Positions 1 through 7,507 of a stretch of DNA of 15,772 bases are shown piece after piece. The DNA comes from DATBLQ01 sp036555325 (GTDB taxonomy: Bacteria; Pseudomonadota; Alphaproteobacteria; Rhizobiales; Aestuariivirgaceae): NCBI GenBank assembly GCA_036555325.1, contig DATBLQ010000074.1:1-15772 (forward strand), in the 5' to 3' direction. The stretch's first letter is position 1. The number at the start of each line of letters is the position of its first letter. The notes under the pieces are model-generated. The model was not told the origin of the DNA. It saw only the letters and a program-made list of their open reading frames with translations, and did not search any database. The position numbers and the translations under genes are program-made.

Positions 1-34
1 GCAGTGAAAGGGTGCAGCGCCACCGGATATCTGC

Positions 35-64
35 TTGACGGCTAGCGACCTGCGACACAAAGAT
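35..64 (+). promoter_or_regulatory. weak possible sigma70 promoter before the export gene
   Basis: A TTGACG box (35-40) lies 18 bases before AAAGAT (59-64), which matches only three of six -10 positions. The leader to the start codon at 88 would be short. The -35 match is good and the -10 match is poor, so this is only a candidate. The gene could equally be transcribed from upstream of the window. Confidence 0.2.
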
Positions 65-73
65 CATTGCCTT

Positions 74-81
74 AAGAGGAG
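74..81 (+). promoter_or_regulatory. strong ribosome binding site for the export gene
   Basis: AAGAGGAG sits six bases upstream of the ATG at 88. It is the clearest Shine-Dalgarno sequence in the window and fixes the start of the 829-residue export protein. The other genes mostly have weak sites or rely on overlap with the gene before. Confidence 0.75.
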
Positions 82-87
82 TAGGGC

Positions 88-2577
88 ATGACAACTCCCA
101 ACAAAACGACCTACAACCCGCGACTGGGGATGCTGGCGGCATTGGTGCTGGTTCTGATGTCAGCACCCATAGCAGCCCAGGATTTGACGGGCGCCCCCTG
201 CCTCCCGATTCCCGGCGGCCCGCCGTGCCCGCCGCAGGCCGGACAGATGGTTCAGGACCCCGCCACGGCTGGCGGCACCACGATTACTACGCCGACGATG
301 GGTGCCCCTACGACCGGTGTTCCGACAATACGTGGTCCCGCGGCTGGCCCACAGCCCCAGCGAGTGATTGTGCAGCCGGTACAGATGCCGCAGGATCCGG
401 CGTCCGTCCTGCCGCAGACTCCGCCCGCCCCGCTCCAGCCCGGCGTTGCTCCGCAGCAGGCGATTGCCGTGCCACCTGTCGCGCCGCAGAAGCCTGTGCC
501 GACAGTGCAGCCCGGCCTCGTGCCGCAGCCACAGCTGCCTATGGGGGTAGCGCTCGATGTCGCACAGCGAAATGAATTCCAGGAGTTCGTTGCGCAGTCG
601 GTGGGACGCTACCTGCCGATCTTCGGCCACAACCTGTTCGCGGGCGTGCCCACCACGTTCGCGCCGGTCGACAGCATCCCGGTTACGCCGGATTACGTCG
701 TGGGCCCCGGTGACGAGATCCTCATCCGCGCGTGGGGTCAGGTAGATATCGACTACCGCGCGGTGGTGGACCGAAACGGTGTCATCAACATTCCCCGCGT
801 GGGCAACGTCAATGTCGCGGGTATCCGTTACCAGGAGCTGAACGGGTATCTCCGTACCGCGATCGGCCGCATCTTCCGCAACTTCCAACTGAATGTCGCC
901 CTCGGCCAGCTCCGCTCAATCCAGGTGTTCGTGGTCGGTCACGCAAAGCGCCCCGGCAGCTACACGGTGAGCTCGCTCTCGACGCTGGTGAACGCGCTCT
1001 TTGCCTCGGGCGGCCCCTCAACCAAAGGCTCCATGCGGCGCATCCAACTGAAGCGCGCTGGGAGCACGGTCACCGAGTTTGACCTCTACGACCTGCTGCT
1101 CCGGGGGGACAAATCGAAAGACGCGCAGCTCCTTCCCGGCGACGTCATCTACATTCCTCCGGTGGGAAGCCTCGCCGCGGTATCGGGTAGCGTCAACGAG
1201 CCGGCGATCTACGAGCTGACGAGTACGACCACGCTCAATGACCTGATCCAGCTCGCCGGCGGACTATCTGCCACCGCCGAGGGCCGCCGCGTGACCGTCG
1301 AACGCATCGAGGACCGCAAGGCGCGCACGGTGGAGGAGTTCACGCTGGATGCCGCGGGACGCGAGCGGGAGATGAAGGACGGGGATCTCGTGCGAGTGTA
1401 TACGCTCTCGCCCAAGTTCGAAAACGCGGTCACGCTGCGCGGCGCGGTCGCCAATCCCGGCCGCTACCCCTGGCGCGAAGGCCTGCGCATACGGGACGTC
1501 ATCCCGGATCGCGAATCGCTGATCGTGCCTGACTACTGGCAGCGCCAGAATCGCGCCTCCGAGGTGCTGGTTGCCGGCCAGCAGCGCGTGCGGGTGGACG
1601 TCCGGCGCACCTATGACGAGATCAACTGGGATTATGCGGTGATCGAGCGGCTCGACCACTCCGATCTCAGTCCGCTGCTCATCACTTTCAATCCCGGACG
1701 GGCAATCGTGGAGGGCGACCAGTCAAACAACGTCCCGCTGCGCCCCGGCGACGTGATCACGATCTTCTCCAAGGCCGACATCCAGGTCCCGATCGCGAAG
1801 CAGACCAAGTATGCGCGCCTGGAGGGGGAATTCGTTGCGCCGGGCATCTATCAGATCCTCCCGGGCGAAACGCTACGCCAGCTTGTGGCGCGGGTCGGTG
1901 GGTTCACGCCGAACGCCTACATTTTTGGATCGGAGTTCACGCGCGAATCCACGCGGGAATTCCAGCAGCGGCGCCTGGACGAAGCGATCGACTTTCTTGA
2001 GAAGGAGATCCAGCGCACGCTGGCGTCAACCGCGGGGGGCGCCTTCGATAAGGAGGAAGTGGAAGCCGCCCGCGTGCGCGCCCAGGGCCAAATGCAGCTC
2101 ATTTCGCGTTTGCGGCAGGCTCGGGCGACCGGCCGCATCGTGCTCGAGCTGCCCATCGACCAGCCGCAGATGAAGGACCTGCCGGAGCTCGCGCTTGAGG
2201 ACGGCGATCGCTTTATCGTGCCGTCACGACCCTCGACAGTTGCCGTAGTCGGCGCGGTCTACAATCAAAATGCATTCATCTATCGTACGGACCAGGCCGT
2301 TTCCGATTACCTCACTCGCGCAGGCGGGCCAACCAAGGATGCCGACACCGGTTCGATCTACGTAATCCGCGCTGACGGCTCGGTGATCAGCCAGCGCCAG
2401 TCCTCATCCGTCTTCGGTGGCGGCGTGACGGATGAGCGCCTGACGCCCGGCGACGCGATAATCGTGCCCGAGGATCTCGAGAAATGGCGTTTTACCAAGT
2501 CGCTCAAGGACTGGACACAAATCCTTTACCAGTTCGCCCTAGGGGTCGCTGGCCTGAAGGTCCTGAAGGACCTCTAA
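88..2577 (+). CDS. multi-SLBB outer-membrane polysaccharide export protein (OPX/Wza-like)
   Basis: This protein should form the outer-membrane/periplasmic channel through which the finished polysaccharide leaves the cell. Residues 12-30 form a hydrophobic signal peptide ending SAPIAA. The first cysteine (C38) is not in a lipobox, so unlike classical Wza it does not look like a lipoprotein. Residues about 37-150 are a Pro/Gln-rich low-complexity linker. The polysaccharide export domain begins near D202 (DYVVGPGDE). About five SLBB-type beta-grasp repeats follow, starting near residues 278, 365, 448, 576 and 718, each with a G-x-V/pG-Y type pattern. A charged helical insert lies around 625-690. 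The C-terminus (WRFTKSLKDW onward) is a likely amphipathic helix, as used by OPX proteins to cross the outer membrane. At 829 residues it is about twice the length of E. coli Wza and resembles the long WbfF/OtnA-type members. The ATG at 88 has a strong ribosome binding site. A Wzz-type partner follows 79 bases later. Confidence 0.93.
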   Translation: MTTPNKTTYNPRLGMLAALVLVLMSAPIAAQDLTGAPCLPIPGGPPCPPQAGQMVQDPATAGGTTITTPTMGAPTTGVPTIRGPAAGPQPQRVIVQPVQMPQDPASVLPQTPPAPLQPGVAPQQAIAVPPVAPQKPVPTVQPGLVPQPQLPMGVALDVAQRNEFQEFVAQSVGRYLPIFGHNLFAGVPTTFAPVDSIPVTPDYVVGPGDEILIRAWGQVDIDYRAVVDRNGVINIPRVGNVNVAGIRYQELNGYLRTAIGRIFRNFQLNVALGQLRSIQVFVVGHAKRPGSYTVSSLSTLVNALFASGGPSTKGSMRRIQLKRAGSTVTEFDLYDLLLRGDKSKDAQLLPGDVIYIPPVGSLAAVSGSVNEPAIYELTSTTTLNDLIQLAGGLSATAEGRRVTVERIEDRKARTVEEFTLDAAGREREMKDGDLVRVYTLSPKFENAVTLRGAVANPGRYPWREGLRIRDVIPDRESLIVPDYWQRQNRASEVLVAGQQRVRVDVRRTYDEINWDYAVIERLDHSDLSPLLITFNPGRAIVEGDQSNNVPLRPGDVITIFSKADIQVPIAKQTKYARLEGEFVAPGIYQILPGETLRQLVARVGGFTPNAYIFGSEFTRESTREFQQRRLDEAIDFLEKEIQRTLASTAGGAFDKEEVEAARVRAQGQMQLISRLRQARATGRIVLELPIDQPQMKDLPELALEDGDRFIVPSRPSTVAVVGAVYNQNAFIYRTDQAVSDYLTRAGGPTKDADTGSIYVIRADGSVISQRQSSSVFGGGVTDERLTPGDAIIVPEDLEKWRFTKSLKDWTQILYQFALGVAGLKVLKDL

Positions 2578-2583
2578 GACCTT

Positions 2584-2604
2584 CTCCTCCTTATCGAGGA
2601 GGGG
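2584..2604 (+). other. hairpin between export gene and wzz-type gene
   Basis: CCTCCT (2586-2591) and AGGAGG (2597-2602) are exact complements around a five-base loop, and two more pairs (one G-U) extend the stem outward. It starts seven bases after the stop codon at 2577. No T-run follows, so a classical intrinsic terminator is not supported. It may instead stabilise or partly attenuate the message. One arm is a perfect Shine-Dalgarno sequence, but no start codon lies at a useful distance. Confidence 0.4.
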
Positions 2605-2656
2605 TGGCGCGAAGCGCTGGGGTGGTGGAAGTCGCATCACGCATTACGGAATCTGA

Positions 2657-3871
2657 ATGAGCGAAGAAACCACGACTAACGAATCACGAGTCGCGACGCA
2701 GGATGATGTGGAGTTCAGCTTCCTAGATCTCCTCATCGTCTTGGCCAAGCACAAAAAACTCATCCTGGGATTGCCTCTCGCCGCGGCTGTCGTGGCGGCA
2801 ATCGTGACATTTCTGATGCCAAACATCTACATTGCCACCGCAAGGATTCTTCCTCCCCAGCAGAACCAGTCCGCTGCTGCTGCGATGTTGACCCAGTTAG
2901 GAGGCCAGCTTGGTGTCTTCAGCGGGCTAGCTGGCGGGCCCTTTGGTATTAGGAATCCAAATGATCTCTATGTCGGAATGTTGAAAAGTCGGACAGTGGC
3001 GGATAGCTTGATCGACAGGTTCGAGCTAAGAAAGGTCTACAACGAAGATACGTATCACCTCGCCCGCAGGAGGCTCAGCAACAACTCAACAATTACGTCC
3101 GGAAAGGACGGAATTATCGCCATTGAAGTTGAAGATAGGGACTCCAAGCGCGCGGCAGCGCTCGCGAACGGGTATGTTGAGGAACTTTATAAACTTACCC
3201 AATCGCTTGCCGTGACCGAGGCGTCTCAGCGGCGTCTATTTTTCGAGCGTCAACTCGAATTGACACGTCGGAACCTAGCCAATGCTGAAACAGCGGCCCG
3301 ACAGGGCCTTGAGCAAGGCGGCTTGGTAGTGGTTGATGCACAGGGACGGGGCATGGTGGAAACAACCGCTCGCTTGCGGGGACAGATTGCCGTGAAGGAA
3401 ATCCAGATTAGTGCTATGCGTACATTTGCCGCCGAACGCAATCCTGATCTGAAGCAAGCGCGGCAAGAATTGGAGGCAATGAAGGTCGAGCTTGCGAAGA
3501 TTGAGGGGACAGCAAGTGGTCCAGCAACTGTGAGCCGCAGCGCGGCCACGCCTGAAGGCATGGAGAATCTTCGACTACTGCGAGACGTCAAGTATCACGA
3601 GACTATTTTTGAGTTGCTGGCAAAGCAGTATGAAGTCGCCAAGATTGATGAAGCGCGTGACGCATCACTGATTCAGGTACTCGACAAAGCGGTAGACCCG
3701 GAAAGAAAGTCCAAGCCTAGGCGAGCATTAATTGCAATCCTGACCACGCTCGCGGCCGCTTTCGTTGCTGTCGTCTGGGCGTTCATGACAGAGGCTGGCG
3801 AGAAAACTCGACGTGACTCTAAACAGGCCAAACGACTCGAGCTCCTTCGGCGCTACGTACGTTGGACATGA
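2657..3871 (+). CDS. Wzz-type polysaccharide chain-length determinant, no kinase domain
   Basis: This inner-membrane polysaccharide co-polymerase should set polymer length together with Wzy and dock with the export protein. The N-terminal Wzz domain starts near residue 18 (EFSFLDLLIVLAKHKK), with membrane helix 1 at about 35-54. A periplasmic region rich in coiled coil covers about 185-300. A Pro-containing segment (DPERKSKPRR) leads into membrane helix 2 at about 358-377. The protein ends in a short basic tail after helix 2 at residue 404. It has no Walker A/B motifs or tyrosine cluster, so it is not fused to a BY-kinase, and any kinase must be elsewhere. The ATG at 2657 has only a weak GGA upstream (2648-2650) but gives the expected short cytoplasmic N-terminus. 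Pairing with an SLBB export gene directly upstream is the usual arrangement in these loci. Confidence 0.9.
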   Translation: MSEETTTNESRVATQDDVEFSFLDLLIVLAKHKKLILGLPLAAAVVAAIVTFLMPNIYIATARILPPQQNQSAAAAMLTQLGGQLGVFSGLAGGPFGIRNPNDLYVGMLKSRTVADSLIDRFELRKVYNEDTYHLARRRLSNNSTITSGKDGIIAIEVEDRDSKRAAALANGYVEELYKLTQSLAVTEASQRRLFFERQLELTRRNLANAETAARQGLEQGGLVVVDAQGRGMVETTARLRGQIAVKEIQISAMRTFAAERNPDLKQARQELEAMKVELAKIEGTASGPATVSRSAATPEGMENLRLLRDVKYHETIFELLAKQYEVAKIDEARDASLIQVLDKAVDPERKSKPRRALIAILTTLAAAFVAVVWAFMTEAGEKTRRDSKQAKRLELLRRYVRWT

Positions 3872-3925
3872 ACGGAACGAAATCCCCACGGGCTATGTTC
3901 AACGAGGTATCAGCTGCATTTGGCT

Positions 3926-3949
3926 GACATTGCCCGTTTTGGCAGTGTC
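3926..3949 (+). terminator. inverted repeat downstream of wzz-type gene, possible terminator or operator
   Basis: GACATTGCC (3926-3934) can pair with GGCAGTGTC (3941-3949) over nine pairs, one of them G-U, around a CGTTTT loop. It begins 55 bases after the wzz-type stop. No T-run follows the stem, so termination is uncertain. It overlaps the spacer of a possible promoter, so a regulator-binding site is an equally good reading. Confidence 0.35.
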
Positions 3950-3957
3950 TGTGTAAT
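3930..3957 (+). promoter_or_regulatory. possible sigma70 promoter for the wzx-wzy cassette
   Basis: TTGCCC (3930-3935) and TGTAAT (3952-3957) are separated by 16 bases, matching four and five of the six consensus positions. It would give a leader of roughly 370 bases before wzx. The inverted repeat at 3926-3949 covers its -35 box and spacer. The match is suggestive only. Confidence 0.3.
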
Positions 3958-4039
3958 TCGCATTTCCAGTCTCAAGGGACAAGATGGTGGCGACTCACTG
4001 TGCTTGCTCGCACCGGTGGGACTACCAATTTCCCTGCGC

Positions 4040-4057
4040 GAAATTCTATAGAAGTTC
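4040..4057. repeat. 18-base near-perfect palindrome
   Basis: GAAATTCTATAGAAGTTC matches its own reverse complement at 16 of 18 positions, centred on CTATAG. The symmetry and length are typical of a site for a dimeric regulator. No known consensus is recognised. Confidence 0.4.
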
Positions 4058-4331
4058 CGCCGCATTTCACGCGGCAACGCACGCCCGAGTATGTTGAAGA
4101 GCTATTTCTTTGCGGACAGATTAAGTGAACAGCGAAATTGGGGCGCCTGTCGGAAGCATTTCACACCTATTTCTTGAGCTTGAGTTCGCGACTAACGTAT
4201 TGCACGGCGTATCAGTTATCACAACAGTCTGCACTCGTGGGGCCTATTGCTCCACAAGCACACTTATCAATTCCGCCGGTCACCCACGGTGGCCAATACA
4301 GCGACTCATTTGGCACTGAGACTCGAGTTTA

Positions 4332-5642
4332 ATGCGAATTTCCAACATAGCATGGACATTTGGTGGCTTGAGCGGGCCGCTGATCATCGCGTTTCTTACT
4401 ATCCCGTCGCTAATTGCAAAAATCGGAATGGAGCGATTTGGCCTCTTGGCATTGGCTTGGGCGCTCATTGGCTTTGCAGGGATATTCGACTTAGGCATTG
4501 GCCGTGCGACCACGCAAACCATCTCAGGCCTGCGAGGTGCCAGTCAATTAGAGCAGGTTCCCGCTGTGGTCAGAACAGCTGTGGCTCTTTCCTTTCGCAC
4601 CGGCATGATCGGGGCGGTTTGCTTGGGTATTGGAATTTTGCTGGGAGCGCATTCACACATTAGGTATGCGCAAGAATTGAATACCGAAGTGACCATTGCC
4701 ACTTGGCTCCTCGCCCTCGCGATCCCTGTTCAGTCCATAAGCGCGATGTATCGCGGCGTGAATGAAGCCTTCGAGAAGTTCCGCGAAATCAGCCTAGTGA
4801 GAGTTGGACTCGGCGTCACGAATTTTCTCGGCCCATTCTGTGTGGCAATCTTTACTACGCATCTCGGGGTGCTAGTAGCCACTTTGCTCTTATCACGTTT
4901 GATAGCGCTTCTGCTATTTCGCAGGTTTGCTAAAGGCTGTCTTGTCCGTGAAGCGTGGACTGAGGCGCCTGGTGTCGCCGCTAAAGCATCACCTCAAATA
5001 GCAGTACAACTCCTTTCGTTTGGTGCATGGGTCACTGTTAGCAGTTTGGTCTATCCGTTGTTGATACAGGCTGATCGCTTTCTCATCGGTGCCACCATTT
5101 CTGCCGCTGCCGTGGCAGCGTACGTTATTCCCTATGAAATCGTGGTGCAAAGCTTAGTCCTGGTTGGAGCGATAACTACAGTCATGTTTCCAAGTTTGAC
5201 TGTACTTATCAGCTCAAGGTCACGGGAGGTCATGGAGGCATTCTATAGATGGTTGGCACTTACGACTCTCATGATGCTCTTGGTTTCAGCAGTTCTCGCG
5301 GGAATGTTGCCTTATTTCCTGCCTTTCTGGTTGGGCCAAGGCCTGCCTGACGCAGCTATTGAGGTTGGGCAGATCCTATGCATGGGTTTGACACCCTACA
5401 CAGTCGGAACAATGTATGTAGCCTTGATCCATGCGCACAACAGATCTGATATTACGGGAAAAACACACCTGTTAGAGGTCCCGATCTTCCTGACGGTGTT
5501 GTTCTGGATGACGGGCAGATACGGCGTTCAGGGAGCAGCTTGGACTTGGGTGATTCGAGTCACGCTAGATACCTGTCTTTTAGTCGTATGGTTCACGCTT
5601 AGCAAAAACTTCCGCGGCTACGCGCGGCGCTCTGTCAAATGA
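4332..5642 (+). CDS. wzx: Wzx-type lipid-linked oligosaccharide flippase
   Basis: This multi-pass inner-membrane protein should move undecaprenyl-linked repeat units from the cytoplasmic to the periplasmic face. The 436 residues hold about twelve hydrophobic segments, the first two at about 8-29 and 38-58. The N-terminal region reads as the polysaccharide-transporter (PST/MOP) family: IPSLIAKIGMERFGLLALAW followed by DLGIGRATTQ, a typical signature of these flippases. The C-terminal end is basic and short, as expected. The start at 4332 gives the normal N-terminal length but has no good ribosome binding site. It overlaps by one base the stop of a doubtful short frame (TAATG). It overlaps wzy by four bases (ATGA at 5639-5642), implying translational coupling. 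Sugar specificity cannot be read from the sequence. Confidence 0.88.
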   Translation: MRISNIAWTFGGLSGPLIIAFLTIPSLIAKIGMERFGLLALAWALIGFAGIFDLGIGRATTQTISGLRGASQLEQVPAVVRTAVALSFRTGMIGAVCLGIGILLGAHSHIRYAQELNTEVTIATWLLALAIPVQSISAMYRGVNEAFEKFREISLVRVGLGVTNFLGPFCVAIFTTHLGVLVATLLLSRLIALLLFRRFAKGCLVREAWTEAPGVAAKASPQIAVQLLSFGAWVTVSSLVYPLLIQADRFLIGATISAAAVAAYVIPYEIVVQSLVLVGAITTVMFPSLTVLISSRSREVMEAFYRWLALTTLMMLLVSAVLAGMLPYFLPFWLGQGLPDAAIEVGQILCMGLTPYTVGTMYVALIHAHNRSDITGKTHLLEVPIFLTVLFWMTGRYGVQGAAWTWVIRVTLDTCLLVVWFTLSKNFRGYARRSVK

Positions 5643-6871
5643 CACGTAGAGTCTATTTGTTGGCACTTGCTGGTGTGGTTGTATCGTGTCTTATTTTCCC
5701 GAACTCATTAAAGACTACATCAGTAGTATCGCTCGCTGTAGCTCTCTTCTGCGCCATTACAAGGGTGAAGACAGATGTAGGTCTGATTCTGATTTTGAAG
5801 TTTTGGATTATGGCTTCATTGGTAACAATGTTTTATGTTCTCATCGGGGCATTCAAGGGCGCTCCTACAGAGGCCGCAATCCAAGTTCTGCTGATTTACA
5901 TAGTGTTTCCTATAGTTTGGATCTTTGTAATCAAGGTTTTTCTGCAAGAAGTGCCTCTGGATTTTGCCGTCAAGGGGCTAATAGCAGTGGGCGTACTGGC
6001 TTGCCTAAGCGTTTTCTTCTTTTACTACGCTTTTCTAAGTTATGGGCCAGAATCTGTTGAGTTCTTCATTGAAGTTCCAAATGTGGATGTAGGCACAGAG
6101 GGCTATATCGCCGCGACCATGTACGTATTCGGCTCCCTCATATTCATCGTCGGTGGTTATGTTGCTTCCTTCAGTTTGCTAAGTGGGCGAAAAAAGAGCG
6201 TGTTGTTGCTGTCGTTGTTTATTTTTGTCGCGCTGATATCTGGAAGGGGTGCTCTACTTTTGTCTGTGCTTATCGGTCTCTTATTAAATGCCTTTGTAGT
6301 CGGTGTGAACTTCAAACAGAGAAGAGATACAAACCTCTCTCGGGATGCGCTCTGGTTCTTCTTTGCCTGCGCTCTTGTGTTCGTCGCGTTAGACTATTTT
6401 GACTTGAAATTGGAGCAAATTGTAGACCCGCTAATCGAGAAGGTCTCGTCTGTTGGCGGCGCGGGACGCAAGGAGCAGTTCATCGCTTTGATCAATGGAA
6501 TTGGGGAAAGCGCAGGTTTGGGAGCGGGACACGGAATTGGTGTTGACTATAGGGTTAACGATCTATATCCCTGGCGTTACGAAATGGTTTGGGCAGCGTC
6601 GGTATTCAGAGTCGGATTCATTGGCGCAGTCATCTATGCGGCGCCGTTCGTCTTAGTAGTTATAGTGGGGTTACGTCGGCTATTAAAAGGGACGTTAAGT
6701 GGAGATGAGATGTTCGTTTTTGGGGGATTCGTGTCCGCGTTTATTGCATCTAATACCAATCCATACATCGAGGCGCTCGTTTTTCAGTGGATGTTTATTT
6801 TTCCTGTGTTGTACTTCATAGGGAATGGCGAACATTTTCTTTGGCGGAAAGGGCCATTATTACAACATTAG
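5639..6871 (+). CDS. wzy: Wzy-type O-antigen/polysaccharide polymerase
   Basis: This is a 410-residue hydrophobic protein with about ten or more predicted membrane helices. A larger hydrophilic loop at about 255-320 contains the glycine-rich segment GAGHGIG (295-301). This layout is typical of O-antigen ligase/polymerase family proteins, which are very divergent in sequence. The likely role is joining flipped repeat units in the periplasm. The call rests on topology, the glycine motif and position directly after wzx with a 4-base ATGA overlap. A WaaL-type ligase is the main alternative. The gene is clearly AT-richer than the flanks: a hand count of 6181-6240 gives 26 G+C of 60. Confidence 0.78.
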   Translation: MTRRVYLLALAGVVVSCLIFPNSLKTTSVVSLAVALFCAITRVKTDVGLILILKFWIMASLVTMFYVLIGAFKGAPTEAAIQVLLIYIVFPIVWIFVIKVFLQEVPLDFAVKGLIAVGVLACLSVFFFYYAFLSYGPESVEFFIEVPNVDVGTEGYIAATMYVFGSLIFIVGGYVASFSLLSGRKKSVLLLSLFIFVALISGRGALLLSVLIGLLLNAFVVGVNFKQRRDTNLSRDALWFFFACALVFVALDYFDLKLEQIVDPLIEKVSSVGGAGRKEQFIALINGIGESAGLGAGHGIGVDYRVNDLYPWRYEMVWAASVFRVGFIGAVIYAAPFVLVVIVGLRRLLKGTLSGDEMFVFGGFVSAFIASNTNPYIEALVFQWMFIFPVLYFIGNGEHFLWRKGPLLQH

Positions 6872-6883
6872 AGAAGTCCGGAA

Positions 6884-7507
6884 ATGACAATCAATGACAA
6901 GAATAACGTCCTGAGCCGAATCGTGCTGGATAAGGGTATCGTCCTGGAATTAGGTTGTGGCGCGAGAAAACGCCATACCGACGCAATTGGCATTGACGCG
7001 CTTGATTATCCAGATGTAGATATTGTTGGTGATATCTATGAAGTTCTTGCTCGGTTCCCTTTCGAAAGCGTTGATGCAGTATACAGCTACCATTTCGTGG
7101 AGCATGTAGTGGATGTTTTCAAGTTACTTTCCGAGTTGGCCCGCATCGTAAAGCCCCATGGGTATGTCGAATTTGTAGCCCCTCACTTTTCTAATCCGTA
7201 TTTCTATTCCGATCCAACGCATCGCAGCTGGTTCGGGCTATACACATTTTGCTACTTTGCGAGTGATTCACCCTTTGCACGTCATGTTCCGACATACGGC
7301 CGTAAACTGGATTTTAGGATTGACAAAGTGGACTTGATCTTCAAGTCCCCTGGACCTTTTATTTTTCGGTACGGCATTAAACGCATCGTTGGTAGCATAT
7401 TTAATTCGTGCACCTATTTAAAAGAATTGTATGAAGAGAATTTCTGTTATCTCTTTCCGTGCTATGAAGTTCGTTACATCCTTCGGCGAGTAACCCGCGA
7501 CAGATGA
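6884..7507 (+). CDS. class I SAM-dependent methyltransferase
   Basis: This is a 207-residue cytoplasmic protein with a Rossmann-type methyltransferase fold. SAM-binding motif I is VLELGCG at residues 20-26. An acidic residue follows in the next strand (GIDALD), and HFVEH at 70-74 is the motif common in methyltransferase family 11 proteins. The following FVAPHFSN and DPTHRSWFGLYTF stretch is typical of a subgroup found in polysaccharide loci. It starts 12 bases after wzy and ends in a 4-base overlap with the next glycosyltransferase, so it belongs to the same operon. It may O- or N-methylate a sugar of the repeat unit, but the substrate is unknown. The segment 7381-7440 has only 20 G+C of 60 by hand count, the lowest stretch I counted. 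Confidence 0.82.
   Translation: MTINDKNNVLSRIVLDKGIVLELGCGARKRHTDAIGIDALDYPDVDIVGDIYEVLARFPFESVDAVYSYHFVEHVVDVFKLLSELARIVKPHGYVEFVAPHFSNPYFYSDPTHRSWFGLYTFCYFASDSPFARHVPTYGRKLDFRIDKVDLIFKSPGPFIFRYGIKRIVGSIFNSCTYLKELYEENFCYLFPCYEVRYILRRVTRDR

Larger units (their letters stand above)
3872..4331. other. 460-base non-coding gap between wzz-type gene and wzx
   Basis: This is by far the longest gap in the window, and no convincing gene is seen in any frame. Short open frames from a GTG at 4125 and a TTG at 4138 have no recognisable protein features and no ribosome binding site, although the second ends TAATG onto the wzx start. The gap contains an inverted repeat (3926-3949), a possible promoter (3930-3957), an 18-base near-palindrome (4040-4057) and a small GC-rich hairpin (GCCGC 4059-4063 / GCGGC 4071-4075). 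No JUMPstart/ops element (GGCGGTAGCNTG) is visible. The likely role is separate transcription control of the downstream cassette, or it may be scar sequence from cassette replacement. Confidence 0.6.

Noticed and set aside
160..888. 242-codon minus-strand frame opposite the export gene
   Set aside because: It is an antisense shadow in GC-rich coding sequence, rich in Arg and His and with no family pattern.
2870..2885. Short GCT/CTG run in the wzz-type gene
   Set aside because: It has only about four repeat units encoding alanines, too short to suggest slippage-based phase variation.
4059..4075. GCCGC/GCGGC hairpin in the long gap
   Set aside because: It is a five-pair stem with a seven-base loop and could easily arise by chance. 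It is mentioned only as part of the gap description.
4138..4332. 64-codon frame whose stop overlaps the wzx start (TAATG)
   Set aside because: It needs a TTG start with no ribosome binding site, has no recognisable features, and competes with an equally poor frame starting at a GTG at 4125. A leader peptide remains conceivable but is not supported.
4247..4663. 138-codon frame running into wzx
   Set aside because: It overlaps more than 300 bases of a well-supported flippase in another frame, and its sequence is Cys/His/Arg-rich, as is typical of a shadow frame.
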